From: Carettochelys insculpta
Taxonomy: Eukaryota; Chordata; Testudines; Carettochelyidae
NCBI RefSeq assembly: GCF_033958435.1
Contig: NC_134161.1
Coordinates: forward strand, 16,616,001 to 16,680,000
Direction: 5' to 3'
DNA: 64,000 bases
The notes under the pieces were generated by a model that saw only the letters and a program-made list of their open reading frames with translations, was not told the DNA's origin and made no database searches. The translations under genes were made by a program, and so were the position numbers. Positions 23,026 to 33,614 of this stretch are shown piece after piece (position 1 is the first letter of the stretch; each line of letters opens with the position of its first letter).

Positions 23026-24563
23026 CGTGGTTGCCAACCTTGTCAGCAACAGGGCACACCTCAAGCAGACAAACAATTCCACGGCACACCCCCTTTTTCA
23101 GCTGAATGGGTTACTCAGAAACCAGCCCCGCCAGCCGGTGGGAGCCGGGAGGCAGCATTTAAACCACATCCCAGCTCCAGACTCCAGCCCTCCCCATCAG
23201 TCACAGCAGAGAGGGGGGCAGGCTCCTGGCAGCCCAGTGGGGCCAGGAAGCAGCATTCCAGCTACCTCCCAGCACGAATGGGCTCCTGCGGAGTCAACAT
23301 TGCTCAAAGGGGAGCTGTTATTGTGGGGGGAGGGGCGGGGGGGCTTTCCTTCCAGCTGAACTGTTTTGCTCTCTTTGGAACTACTTTACCCAGGGGATGT
23401 GGGGGAGGGGGAGGAAATTCCTGTACCTGCCTGATAACAGCCTCTGCTAACCTGTGAGAGCACAGCAGAGAGCTGCATTCCTCAGCCTGCTCTTTAGCCA
23501 GCACAAATCTCCCTCCCCATCTCCTGCTGCAGCAGCTGGAGTGAAGGTGAAGCCAGCTGTGGGAGCTGCTGCAAAAGCCCCAGCTCTGGGCAGGGAAAGG
23601 CAAGGGAGCACGCATGAGCTGCGTCTACACGTGCACGCTACTTCGAAGTAGCGGCACCAACTTCAAAATAGCACCCGTCGCGTCTACACGCGTCGGGCGC
23701 TATTTCGAAGTTAACTTCGACGTTAGGCGGCGAGACGTCGAAGTCGCTAACCTCATGAGGAGATAGGAATAGCGCCCTACTTCGACGTTCAACGTCGAAG
23801 TAGGGACCGTGTAGACGATCCGCGTCCCACAACGTCGAAATTGCTGGGTCCTCCATGGCGGCCATCAGCTGGGGGGTTGAGAGATGCTCTCTCTCCAGCC
23901 CCTGCGGGGCTCTATGGTCACCGTGGGCAGCAGCCCTTAGCCCAGGGCTTCTGGCTGCTTCTGCGGCAGCTGGGGATCTATGCTGCAGGCACAGGGTCTG
24001 CAACCAGTTGTCAGCTCTGTGTATCTTGTGTTGTTTAGTGCAACTGTGTCTGCGAGGGGCCCTTTAAGGAAGCGGCTGGCTGTTGAGTCCGCCCTGTGAC
24101 CCTGTCTGCAGCTGTGCCTGGCATCCCTATTTCGATGTGTGCTACTTTGACGTGTAGACGTTCCCTCGCTGCGCCTATTTCGATGTTGGGCTGAGCAACG
24201 TCGAAGTTGAACATCGACGTTGCCGGCCCTGGAGGACGTGTAGACGTTATTCATCGAAATAGACTATTTCGATGTCTCAACATCGAAATAAGCTATTTCG
24301 ATGTTGGCTGCACGTGTAGACGTAGCCATGAAGTGCTAAAACACTTTAGAAGACTTAATTGTCTTCCAACCAGGCTAAGCACTTGGTGCCCATTCCCTGG
24401 TATTTTCCTGCCCAGAGCTGGGGCTTTTGCAGCAAGGGGCTGAAGGAAATACAGCAGAGGCTTTGAGCAAGCTCCCAGCTACATGGGGGGGAGGGGAGGG
24501 CTGAGCTCCCTCTGCTGCCGATGAAAATTGGGGGTGACATGCATGGCAAGGTTCTGACCCCTG
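23026..24563. mobile_element. Older inverted-repeat element, hAT-like ends
   Basis: Left end CGTGGTTGCCAACCTTG and inverted right end CAGGGGTCAGAACCTTG resemble hAT-type termini. No convincing 8-bp duplication remains. Inside, a perfect 28-nt inverted repeat (23567-23594 against 24407-24434, starting TGCTGCAAAAGCCCC) flanks the younger MITE at 23617-24327. Related fragments occur at 39180-39310. Confidence 0.4.
23617..24327. mobile_element. CpG-rich palindromic MITE, 711 bp
   Basis: Ends AGCTGCGTCTACACGTGCA and (inverted) GGCTACGTCTACACGTGCA. ATG flanks both sides (23614-23616 and 24328-24330), a 3-bp target duplication. The interior is built from TTCGAAGT, CGACGT and TTTCGATG palindromes, including a 31-nt perfect hairpin at 23775-23805 and two more near 24247-24306. 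The high number of intact CpGs indicates a young copy. No transposase frame is visible. The 121-codon minus frame (23638-24003) lies in the repeat and is not a gene. Confidence 0.85.
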
Positions 24564-24690
24564 CTCTACCGTGTGAGCTAAAAGCCAGCTGGCTGCCAGC
24601 TAAGGCTACAGAGGAGACTGCTTCTTTCTCTCTGTCAGTGGTCTAGTGGCACTCCATGGGCCAGCCCCTAGGTGGGCAGATTCCACTGAC
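24564..24690 (-). mobile_element. Truncated tRNA-like SINE
   Basis: The minus strand carries TAGCTCACACGGTAGAG at the A-box position, preceded by the same upstream block as the other SINE copies (AGTCTCCTCTGTAGCC). The B-box half is missing where the hAT-like element begins, so that element may have inserted into the SINE. Confidence 0.55.
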
Positions 24691-24699
24691 ACCCTCAGT

Positions 24700-25820
24700 C
24701 AGATGGCTTTTGCACAGGTGTCTTCATCATCTCAGAAAAGAATCCGGTGATTCATTTGGCCCATGGATTCCAAGCTAGTCATCCCTACGCGAACTCTTCA
24801 CATTTTTATATGTTTATTAAAAATCCCGGCAGCAAACTGGCCACAACAGGGAGGAAACCTGAAGGAAATTCACCAATGCCCAGTAAATCACAGCACCCTA
24901 TGATAAGTCAGTTACATCCCAGGCACTCAATGATTGTTTCCTCATCCGTCCCAGGTAGACTGGAACCGAGAGTGCCGACATATTGCGTCTGCTGTATTGT
25001 AACTTCTCCAATACTGACCAGTGTGGCTGCTGGTAACAAGTCGGTCACTTTGAATTCTGGTCTGCAGCTCCACAGAATGACTTGCAAAAGGCTAGAGACC
25101 AGCAGTCACAGCAACTTTGCTATAAGCTGTCTCCAGGAGGCAGGCGAGGCCTGATTGCTAGGGAACGGTTCCCTAAGACATGCTATGGCTGAAGTTAATT
25201 TTACAAGATCCAGCCAGGTGCTCATTTTCAAAGCGCTATCACATTTCCACACTATAAAATTGCTATTTTAAGACAACCCACTAAGGTTTGGATGGGATAT
25301 TGTTTCACAAACTATCTCCCTGGTTCAGATGACATCACCCAGTCCTCTATTTAAATTCACCCATCAAATAAGTTAATACAAACTTTCCCATATTTAACAC
25401 AGGAGAAATATAATTTAGATTATTATATTAATATATAATATAGAGGAATTTTTATTACCATTTTATCTATTTAGCTTAGTGTCCGTTATGTATTTAGAGA
25501 AATAACACAGCACCCAGTGCAGACATGGCATTTTGTGTTTAAGTGTTTTCCAAATGCTGGTAATTAAATGACATGCCAGGGACTGTAATTGTATTCAGCA
25601 GCTGTGGGAGTGGCTCCAACATGGGCCACTCTTGCTAAAACTTGCAGCAGGGAAGCCAGCTTGGAATTTTCTACAGCGTCACTGGCACTTGTGTTATTAA
25701 GCCCCCCACCCTGGAGAGGGATGATTTGGCGAGGATCTCAGGTTTCATTGTCTTTGGAGAGTGGGTCTCTGGCCCTTCTGGTTGTGGTAACAGAGTAAAA
25801 ACATAGTACACGTGTGAATC
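24700..25820. other. No gene recognised
   Basis: About 1.1 kb, with an AT-rich tract around 25390-25450. A 135-codon plus frame (24747-25154) has no visible motif. Confidence 0.45.
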
Positions 25821-25821
25821 C

Positions 25822-26220
25822 GAAAACCATGGGTTTGGAAGGGACCTCAGAAGGTCATTGAGTGCAGACCCCTGCCCAAAGCAGGACCAACCCCCACTAA
25901 ATCATCCCAGCCAGGGTTTTGTCAAGCCAGGACTTAAAAACCTCTAGGGATGGAGATTCCACCTCCTCTCTAGGTAACACATTCCAGAGCTTCAACCACC
26001 CTCCTCGTGAAATACCAACCTAGGCTTCCCCCACCACAGCTTGAGACCATCGCTTCTTGTTCTGCCATCCATCACTACTAAGACCAGCCTCTCACCATCC
26101 TCTTTAGAGCTCCCCTTCAGGAAGTTAATGGCTGCTGTCAAACCAACCCTCACTCTTCTGTTCTGTAGACTAAATAAGGCCAAACCCCTCAGCCTCTCCT
26201 CATAAGTCAATCACGTGAAG
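25822..26220 (-). mobile_element. CR1 LINE, ORF2 C-terminus
   Basis: Antisense CR1. The minus frame 26210-25992 reads MTYEERLRGLALFSLQNRRV and then NFLKGSSKEDGERLV, the conserved C-terminal region. A deletion removes the segment before the 3' UTR. Confidence 0.93.
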
Positions 26221-26402
26221 CTCTAAACACCTGACTGGAAATAAAGAAAACCCAATATTTGCCAAGATTTTGAAATCTTGTGATTTTAGGTCAACCATAT
26301 GATTTGGAGACCCTGGTAAAGATAACACTGTTCTTCACATTAACACTGAGGGGTAAAGTCTGCCAGCCTTACTCACATTAAGGAGAAGTGTATTGCTCTG
26401 TG

Positions 26403-26537
26403 AGAACACACATCCGACAAAGCGGTCTTTGCCCATGAAAGCTTATGCTCCAAAAAATCTGTTAGTCTGTAAGGTGCCACAGGACTTCTTGTTGTTTTTG
26501 CAGATATAGACCAACACAGCTTCCCCTCTGATACTAG
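26403..26537 (+). repeat. GTTAGTCT dispersed family, single copy
   Basis: Contains CCCATGAAAGCTTATGCTCC, GTTAGTCTGTAAGGTGCCAC and the terminus CCTCTGATACT. The same family occurs at 31407, 36812, 42931, 44955, 49480, 50546, 55247, 61318 and 62275. I recall it from amniote genomes but cannot name its superfamily. Confidence 0.8.
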
Positions 26538-26669
26538 GCTAACCAGGGAGGCAATATGGGCTAGCTGACAGTCTGCTGGACTCAAAGCCAGGATTCTCTG
26601 CACAGCATCAGGCCAGTCAATCACTGCTGGGTGAATCTGTTGGCCTGCCTTGTGCATGTCAGACTAGGG

Positions 26670-27294
26670 CAGTGTTTCCCCATTTCATCGGGCCACAGAG
26701 CCTTTTTAAACTTCAAGGAATTTTGCAGAACCCTATTCTGCGGCTCTACGCCCCTCAAAGCCCTCAGACCCACCTCCCCTCTCCAGGCTTTACCTGCCTC
26801 AGCCTCCAGATCCAACCCGCTCTCCACAAGCTTTATCCGCCATCCCTTAAACCCCTCCCCCCCCCAGCCCCAAACTGGCCCTCCCAGGCTAACCCATCCA
26901 TTGAGCTGGCTGCAGAGCCTATGCTGGGTGGCCATGTGCACCCAGCAGAAGGAAGGCTGGCAGGGAGGTGTTCCACTGGGAGCTGGTGAGCCAAGCCATG
27001 CCCACCAAAGCAGTGTGGCCACTCAGATACCGAGACGGGTGAGGGGCTCTCTGCAGCTCCCGCTCTGCTGCTGCTGAAAGAATGGAACTAAATTGAGTTG
27101 GTTTAACTTCCAGATCCCTCCCGCTGCCCTGCCGGCCGTTAAACCAATTAAGTTTAGTTCTACTGTTTCCTGGGCGGCAGGGCAGGAACCTGCAGAGGAG
27201 TCAGCTATTGTAATGGGATTTACTTGCGGAACCCTTATTGTCACTTCACAGAACCATGGGGTTCCTTCCACAAAACACCATTTGGGAAACACTA
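26670..27294. mobile_element. hAT-like MITE
   Basis: 625 bp with left end CAGTGTTTCCCCATTTCA and right end TTTGGGAAACACTA, inverted matches typical of hAT elements. The 8-bp duplication is not preserved (GACTAGGG against CTCTAAAT). The interior holds 23-bp inverted arms at 27085-27107 and 27138-27160 (20 of 23 match). The 105-148 codon frames inside are overlapping and have no transposase motif. Confidence 0.65.
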
Positions 27295-27299
27295 CTCTA

Positions 27300-27708
27300 A
27301 ATCAGAATGGGCCTTCTCCTTCTGGCCATCAGAGCTCTGAACTAGACGCCAGGCTCAGCATTTCCCTCCCGAGGGGAAAATGGTGGATTTTATTGTGATA
27401 TCAAGTCCTGTTCCTATTGCAGCAATTGCAGGGTTGCCTCACGCAACAACAACCTCAGAGGCAGAGCCTGGTGCAGTGATGGTACACAGCACAGCAGGAG
27501 TCTCACTTGGAACACAGCTGAAGAGACTCAACAGGCAGTTAGATGAGTGAAATATTTGTCACGATTTTTTTTGGTTGCTTACAAGTTCCTGCTTTTACCA
27601 TAAGAAAATATTTGCAGTTTCCAAGTTGTCAACAAAAGGTAACTTTTCTTCTTGTTTTAAACTGATTGAAAATTGTTGCTGGATATTTGTGTGTTCCTTT
27701 GCTGAATG
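27300..27708. other. No gene recognised
   Basis: About 400 bp without frames or repeats that I recognise. Confidence 0.4.
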
Positions 27709-27711
27709 TCA

Positions 27712-27991
27712 GGGTATGTTTCACTACCTGGGTGATTGACCTGGGCAGGGTCGATGTCACACGCCTAGCAGGGATGCGCAAAATCAAACTATCAGGGGTC
27801 GACTGTCAACCCCCGTGCTGCTCATTATCACAAGGAGTAAGGGAGGTCGATGGGAACGTGTCTTCCAACAACCTCCCTCAGTGAGGGCAGCCAGGTAAAT
27901 GGATTGTAGATAAGTCCATTCCAGCTATGCAATTGCCGTCTCTGGAACTGCATATCTACAATCAACTTCAAGGTCTAGGGTTGACCTGGCC
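27712..27991. mobile_element. Harbinger-like MITE, complete ends
   Basis: 280 bp, starting GGGTATGTTTCACTACCTGG and ending in a decayed inverse. It is flanked by TCA on both sides (27709-27711 and 27992-27994), a perfect 3-bp target duplication. Internal blocks match the copies at 9560, 11855 and 51418. Confidence 0.82.
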
Positions 27992-27999
27992 TCAGTCTG

Positions 28000-28540
28000 G
28001 GTTAATTGGTCACAGGCTGTACTACCTGTAAGCTGTGTGCTTGTGTGGCTGCTCACAAAACATACAGACGCCACCCAGCTGATTAGCAGAGCACCCACAG
28101 ACAGGTTGTGTGTCTACTGATGGTGCACATTCACACCTGACTTCGGGCACATAAAAACTGTTCCGCATGTGGATGGAAAAAAACTAGTGGGAATACTGGT
28201 CATGATTGGTCAGAAAAGTCACATGGGATGATTGGGTTCTGACTGCCGCATTTGCCAGGTGAGTGAGTAACTGCATTTTATCTGCTGTTTGAGCCAGTCA
28301 GGAAAACACCTCTCGGCTGCAGCAGTGCCAAATGCTTCTGTCTCCTCCTGCAGCTCCACCAACATCCATGTCCAAAATCCAAGGGGGGGGGGTTCTGCCC
28401 CAAAACTCAGGAGTTTTTAAAAGTGATGACACCTCAGAGGCGGGGGGTAGGGGCAGGATTTGTAGTCTGACATCTAAACCTTAAGGGGTCACATTTTTAA
28501 GCTTTAATCCCTCACCCTGAGGGTAAAAAAACCTTTATTT
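28000..28540. other. No gene recognised
   Basis: About 540 bp. Nothing coding or repetitive recognised apart from a G9 run near 28383. Confidence 0.4.
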
Positions 28541-28544
28541 TCAA

Positions 28545-29182
28545 AGGCAAACTGAGTTTGGAGGACAGGTTTCCAAGTCATAGCGACCTTGATAAACTGG
28601 AGAATTGATCAGAATCCAACAAGATGAAATTCAGTAAAGACAAGTGCAAAGTACTTCATTTAGGCAGGAAAAGTCAAATGCGTAAATAGAACATGTGAAA
28701 TAACTGTCTAGGTGGCACCTGTCCTGAAAAGGATCTCTGGGTTATAATGGATCACAAACTGAATACAAGGCACCAGTGTGATGCAGCTACAAAAATGCTA
28801 ATATAACTCTAGTGTGTATTAAATGGAGAGTTTGAAATGAGATGCAGGAGGTACAGGTTTCAAGTTCCTAAAAGTTTGTTACAAGGAGGAGATAGAAAAA
28901 TTGTTCTTCTTGGCCTCTGAGGACAGGACAAGGAGCAATGGGCTTAAACTGCAGCAAGGGAGGTTTAGGTTGGACATTAGGAAAAACTTCCTAACTGTTA
29001 AGGCGGTTAAAGAGTGGAATAAATTGCCAAGGGAGGTTGTGGAATCTCCATTGCTGGAGATATTGAGGAGCAGGTTAGACAGACGCCTGTCAGGGATGAT
29101 CTAGATGGTGCTTGGTCCAGCCATGGATGCAGAGGACTGGACTTGATGTCTCAAGATCCCTTCTAGTCCTGAAATTCTATGG
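28545..29182 (+). mobile_element. CR1 LINE with internal deletion
   Basis: The plus frame 28901-29104 reads [37 protein letters not shown] and LDRRLSGMI, a well-preserved ORF2 C-terminus. Upstream ORF2 blocks are joined near 28830 with sequence missing. 3' end CCTGAAATTCTATGG. Confidence 0.95.
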
Positions 29183-29552
29183 AAGAAAAGGGGATAGGTT
29201 AGGGGGAAAGAGGCTCCTACCAGTGACATTCACACGTCAGAAAGGCCCTCATTACATGCTGCTCCCCACAAAAGAGAAAAGAAAAGGCCAAAAAAGAGTA
29301 TCCAAAGCAGAGCTGTGCCCCGTAAGCAGAGATGTTCCAAAAATTTCAGGAGTCCAGTAGGGACTTCTTAGCGCTATTGATTTTACAGCTACTCTGGCCA
29401 TGGGCAGTAGTGCAAAAATCCTCAACTACCAAGAGAGAAGCAAAGCAGACACCGCACACACCCAGATGGAGTTGGGTCACTGGCTTTCCTCCACATGGAC
29501 TCTTCTTTCCAGAGACTTGGCCAAATTCCCGAGACCAGCTTTCCCACAGAAA

Positions 29553-29660
29553 CACAGAAGATTAGGTTGGAAAAGACCTCAGGAGGGTCAGCCCCCTGCT
29601 TGAAGCTGGAACCCCAACTAACCCTCCCAGCCAGGACTTTCTTCTCCACATCTATCGAAG
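29553..29660 (-). mobile_element. CR1 LINE stub
   Basis: Plus-strand text AGATTAGGTTGGAAAAGACC and CAACTAACCCTCCCAGCC is the antisense of the last 100 or so bases of CR1. Confidence 0.85.
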
Positions 29661-29664
29661 AGAA

Positions 29665-30530
29665 CACTCAAACCTAGAGTGCCCCAGACTTCACTCATTC
29701 ATGTCTTAACAAGCTCATGCCCAAAGAACCACATGTGCGTGTCTTCTATTGGTGCACATTTGAGGCCTTAGTAGGCTTCTCTTAGGTAGTCATGGGCTCC
29801 AGGTAAAATGAGTCTATAGTTTGGCCAGCAGAGAACTGCCTGGGATGGCTGGGGAGTCTGGAAAAACATAAGGTTCAAAGTTCCTTTTTAAACTGAGGAC
29901 CGAGAAGGTTCCACCAGAGGGTTCCCCACAGTCCATAGTCAGGGCCCTCACCTGGGATGTAAAAAACCCTGTTTTGCTGACGGAAAGATGGCCATAGCTG
30001 CTTAAGGACGTGAGAGGTGAGACAATTTGCCCTGAGTCTGAAGTATGATATGGCAAGTGGGATAGAATAATACCACTCCTCTCCCGTATCCCCTGCTTTC
30101 TTCTATCCCAGTGCCACCAACGCCAGGAGCCACTCCTAGTTAAACACTGGGTTTACCTAGATTGTTATTTGTTACACACCATTTCCTGGCTTTGGAAGAG
30201 CATTTGCAGGACTGCTAGTCCCATACTTGGAGACACCCTGCCCTCCTACCTGCCTCAGAGCCGGACCTGGTTCAAACAGCCACCCCGACATTCCTTGTCC
30301 CAGCCCAAATGGCCGTTAACAGATGCAATTCATTCAAGCATCTGCAAAAGCTTCAGTCTTTACTTTGCTATAACACAGTGCTGGTCTTAGAACTGTGACA
30401 TATTTATTGTGACATACCCTCACAGCAGAAAGAGCCCTGAAACCTGAGCCTTCAAACTGGCTGTTGAAATACTGCTTCTGAATCATTTAAAAATATCATA
30501 CTAGTTTCCCACTTGCTGTACCCCACTGCC
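29665..30530. other. No gene recognised
   Basis: Single-copy-looking sequence to the right of a CR1 stub. On the minus strand it lies downstream of the exon candidate at 30583-30720 and could be intron or 3' flank. A CATCCCAG|GTGAGG donor-like site at about 29955 is probably chance. Confidence 0.35.
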
Positions 30531-30532
30531 CC

Positions 30533-30566
<34 letters not shown>
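30533..30566. repeat. (CA)n microsatellite
   Basis: About 16 CA units, read as (TG)n on the minus strand. It begins 11 nt past the putative minus-strand splice donor at 30582. UG repeats next to splice sites are known binding sites for TDP-43 and CELF proteins. Confidence 0.95.
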
Positions 30567-30569
<3 letters not shown>

Positions 30570-30582
30570 CTTCCTACTTACG

Positions 30583-30720
30583 AAGCAAAGTACTTCTCCA
30601 TTCAAATCTCTCCCTCTTCTCCATCACTTGGAAGCTCGTCAATTAATTCTTGTGCAATGATTTCAAACATCCTTTCAGAGACTTTCCTTTTGTCAAGCCT
30701 GTAGTCTTCAAATGTTCTCT
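30583..30720 (-). CDS. Candidate exon encoding a protein C-terminus
   Basis: Most exon-like sequence in the window. On the minus strand a pyrimidine-rich acceptor (CTACTTTTTTCCATGTTAG) precedes a 138-nt exon that ends at a strong GTAAGT donor. Entered with two bases of a split codon, it reads RTFEDYRLDKRKVSERM, then FEIIAQELIDELPSD, GEEGEI and TGA (30604-30602). The peptide is charged, with an amphipathic helix (VSERMFEIIAQELIDEL) and an acidic tail, and looks like a real C-terminus, not CR1 or another repeat. The stop is only 19 nt before the donor, so splicing there would not be expected to trigger nonsense-mediated decay. I do not recognise the protein. It could be the 3' part of the gene that starts in the CpG island at 59.3 kb on the same strand, which is inference. 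Alternatively it is a last exon with a cryptic donor, or a pseudo-exon. Confidence 0.45.
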
Positions 30721-30724
30721 CTAA

Positions 30725-31400
30725 CATGGAAAAAAGTAGAATGAAGGGGCTTCTACAGGTAGAATTATTCAAGGTGTGTAACACTCATAAATCTTTTAGC
30801 ACCCATGCCAAATATGGGCCTCTTTTACCTTAAGAAAAGTGTTAGAAAAGTCAGCTGTGTAAAAAAACTCAACCCTGGGGATGCCGCACGCTGATTCTGA
30901 TGGCCTCTGGAGAAGGGCCTCACCTCTTCTCTGACTCTTTAATCTGTAATTCTACCCCAGTCCAATTCACTGGTGTCATGTTCCATCCACGGAGGTCTAG
31001 AGGAGGGTCGGCAGCACAGAAGAACAGCTGATAAAAACAGCTGCACTCAGAGCTACCACTTGTCCTGGAACCCTGGAGCCAAATACCTGAGCTGAGTGGA
31101 TGGCAGCAGCCATCTCACAGCCCTGTCTCTAAGAGACGAGAGTGGAAGTGGGTTTAGATAGACTGCACCGAGATGGAAGCTGAAGGGATGAGGATCGCCA
31201 GGTATTGGATTTTCCTTTGCTGAGCCCAGGAGAGGTCTCAGGCACCTGTATCTTTGCATTGTGGCTTCTCCGTAAATTAATGGAATGCCTGCAGGGCTTC
31301 ATGGAAACCCCACCAGCAGGTGCAGTGCTGTGAGGCAGGCATACCTCTGCCGGGCTCTGAGCGACAGCGAAACAGATCAGTTATGACTTGCTTCCCTCTG
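30725..31400. other. No gene recognised
   Basis: About 680 bp, presumed intron if the exon candidate at 30583-30720 is real. No further exon-like segment found here. Confidence 0.35.
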
Positions 31401-31406
31401 TTATGA

Positions 31407-31500
31407 CCGTCAGATGAAGCAGGTTCTTGCCCACAAAAGCTTATGCGCCAATAAATCTGTTAATCTATAAAGGTGCCACAGGACTTCTTGTTGTTTTTAC
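31407..31500 (+). repeat. GTTAGTCT dispersed family fragment
   Basis: Contains GCCCACAAAAGCTTATGCGC and AGGTGCCACAGGACTTCTTG. It lacks the terminal CCTCTGATACT block seen at 26537. Confidence 0.8.
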
Positions 31501-31504
31501 TATG

Positions 31505-31890
31505 AAATTCTTAAATCATTGATTATTCCAAGTTATTTGCAACTGTTTCAGCAAATGATTCTTGGTCTTCTGATTGACTGCATTACTTGCAGTTGGAACA
31601 TACACACAATTTGAAATTCACACTGTAACTAATGTCATGTAGTGCAAATTTCTAATAGTAAAACACAGTTGTGATATCAGCAGTTCAAAATTTGTACTGG
31701 TTAGCAAGTCACACAACTCATCCCATCAGGGAACAGACATCACCCCATCACATGATTTATGTAGCTGTCCACACACTGCCCCAATTAAATTTAATAACCG
31801 GATGCACAAGCCAGCGCTTGTTCTCGGCAAATACAGGAGCACTCGGACTCCAGGTTTGCTTTTCCTGAGCCTGCACGCTAAGAAAGCTCG
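31505..31890. other. No gene recognised
   Basis: About 390 bp, AT-rich, single-copy in appearance. Confidence 0.4.
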
Positions 31891-31892
31891 AG

Positions 31893-32218
31893 TACAGGTT
31901 GAGCCTCTCTTCTCCGGCACCCTCAGGACCTGACCGGTGCTGAATAAGAGAATTTGGACCAACGGGGTCAATGTTGTCTGGCAGGTTATCAACACTTGCT
32001 CTGCTCACTGGGTTCTTAGAAGACATCTGGGGGCAAATTAGAGCTGAATAACAGCCCAAAACACTGAGGGCCAGGACTGGTGGCTGGAAATAAACTTTAT
32101 GGGACTGTGGGAAACTGGACCACACCCTTGATAAGTGGCTGCCCAGCTAACTGAAAGGATGCCAGATTACTGATGCTGCTGGACAAGATAGTTCTGGACT
32201 GGAGAGGCACAGCCTGTA
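31893..32218. mobile_element. Tigger-like (TcMar) MITE
   Basis: 326 bp counting the flanking TA. Left TACAGGTTGAGCCTCTCTTC pairs with inverted right TACAGGCTGTGCCTCTCCAG. Colinear with the copy at 12282-12610 over its whole length. The 122-codon minus frame over it is not a transposase. Confidence 0.85.
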
Positions 32219-32219
32219 C

Positions 32220-33610
32220 CTGAACACTGGCAGGAAAGAAGAGTACCAAAGCATGTGTTTGTGCTCATCCACCCCATCTTGCAACAGAGTTTTCCAACAA
32301 GCACACCTCTAGCAACTCAGCTGGGTGAGCTGCTGGCTGCAAACTCCAGTCAAGATCAACGCGAATAGATAGGGCGGCCTTCTTTGCTTTCCTGCATCTG
32401 ACAGCTCTGTTGGGAGGGCTGTGAAACGGCGCCAGCCAGGGAGAATAGCATTTGTACCCGACTCAGAAACAAAAGCCCGTGAAGAATGCAGTAGATTCCT
32501 GACAGCAATCCCTTCCTCGGCAGAGGAGAGGCCACTGTGGGGTTATCAGGTGTCCGGTTTTGGACCATAACACCTGATTGAAAGGCGGCCTCAGAGCTGC
32601 CCCGTCCATAGAACAAACTGGGGCGGGCGTCCCAGGCACCGTGCTTTTGGGGGCCCCATGGGAGCTGCCCCAACTGTTCTAAAGCTGAGAGGAACCCAAG
32701 GGATTATGGGGCCTGGGGGCAATAGGGCTCGCCTGCCCTGCTCCCCACCATGTGCCAAGAAGCCAAGTGCAGAGGTTTGGGAGAGCAGCATGGAGGGTCA
32801 AGGCAGGCTGCCGAGTGAGTGGGGACGGGGGAAGAGAATCCTGCTGCTGCCATGCCAGGCCCCATAATCCCACAGGCTGTGCTGCTCAGGGAAGGGACAA
32901 GGGGGCAGAGTAGGGGTGGGGCCTGTGGCAGGGGTTGCCCTGGGCTCCACAGGAGAGGGGGAGGTTGTCCCAGGCCCTGCATCCCGCTCAGGGCAGTCCT
33001 GGGGAACCTGGAGGTTCCAGTCAGTGCCAATAAAGGCCGATGGGTGGCACAGCAGGACTCCAGGGCTAAGGCAGGCCCCCTACCTCCTCTGCCTCTGCAC
33101 AGCTCCTGGAAGTGACACCCAGGTCTCTGCAGTACCCCAGGCCCATCAGCATCACTCTGATCCACTGGAGCAGCCCAGGCAGCCACTGCTGTGTGGAGGT
33201 GGGGAGAGGATAGAACAGGGCCCAGAGCCCGGCCACCCCTCTGCTAAGCCAGCAATGTGTAGGGGAGACACAGGCTTCCCTGCAGTGCTCTAAGGACACT
33301 GGGAGCTGGTGGAGCATCCCTTCCCTATGCTCTGTGTTAGGTCGGCTGCGGTGTTCTTCCCCACCCCACCAGGTCTCTGTCTGGCCTAATGAGACGGTGC
33401 ATGCTTGGGGCAGAGACCGTCAGCTCCATCTATGCACCGTTTGGCCCAATGCTCCCCTCTAAGCTGGCACGTGGGCACCGCCATCGGAACAGGGTGGAGA
33501 AGGACCATGCCTTATTTCCACACCAGAGGTTGCTACTGTTTCATTGTTTTCTTGCTGTCTGAGCTTTGCAGCTGTACGTTTTATCCCGCAGCACAGTGAA
33601 GATCAGGCTC
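32220..33610. other. GC-rich single-copy stretch
   Basis: About 1.4 kb, GC-rich from 32.6 to 33.3 kb but CpG-poor, so not a CpG island. Overlapping frames on both strands (160 codons - at 32704-33186, 125 + at 32916-33293) reflect composition. No recognised repeat. Confidence 0.45.
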
Positions 33611-33614
33611 TGCC

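Noticed and set aside
22359..23457. 166-218 codon overlapping frames
   Set aside because: GC-rich composition, both strands open at once, extension into a transposon, and no domain or splice pattern.
23638..24003. 121-codon minus frame as transposase
   Set aside because: It lies in palindromic MITE sequence and no catalytic DDE-type motif or helix-turn-helix is visible.
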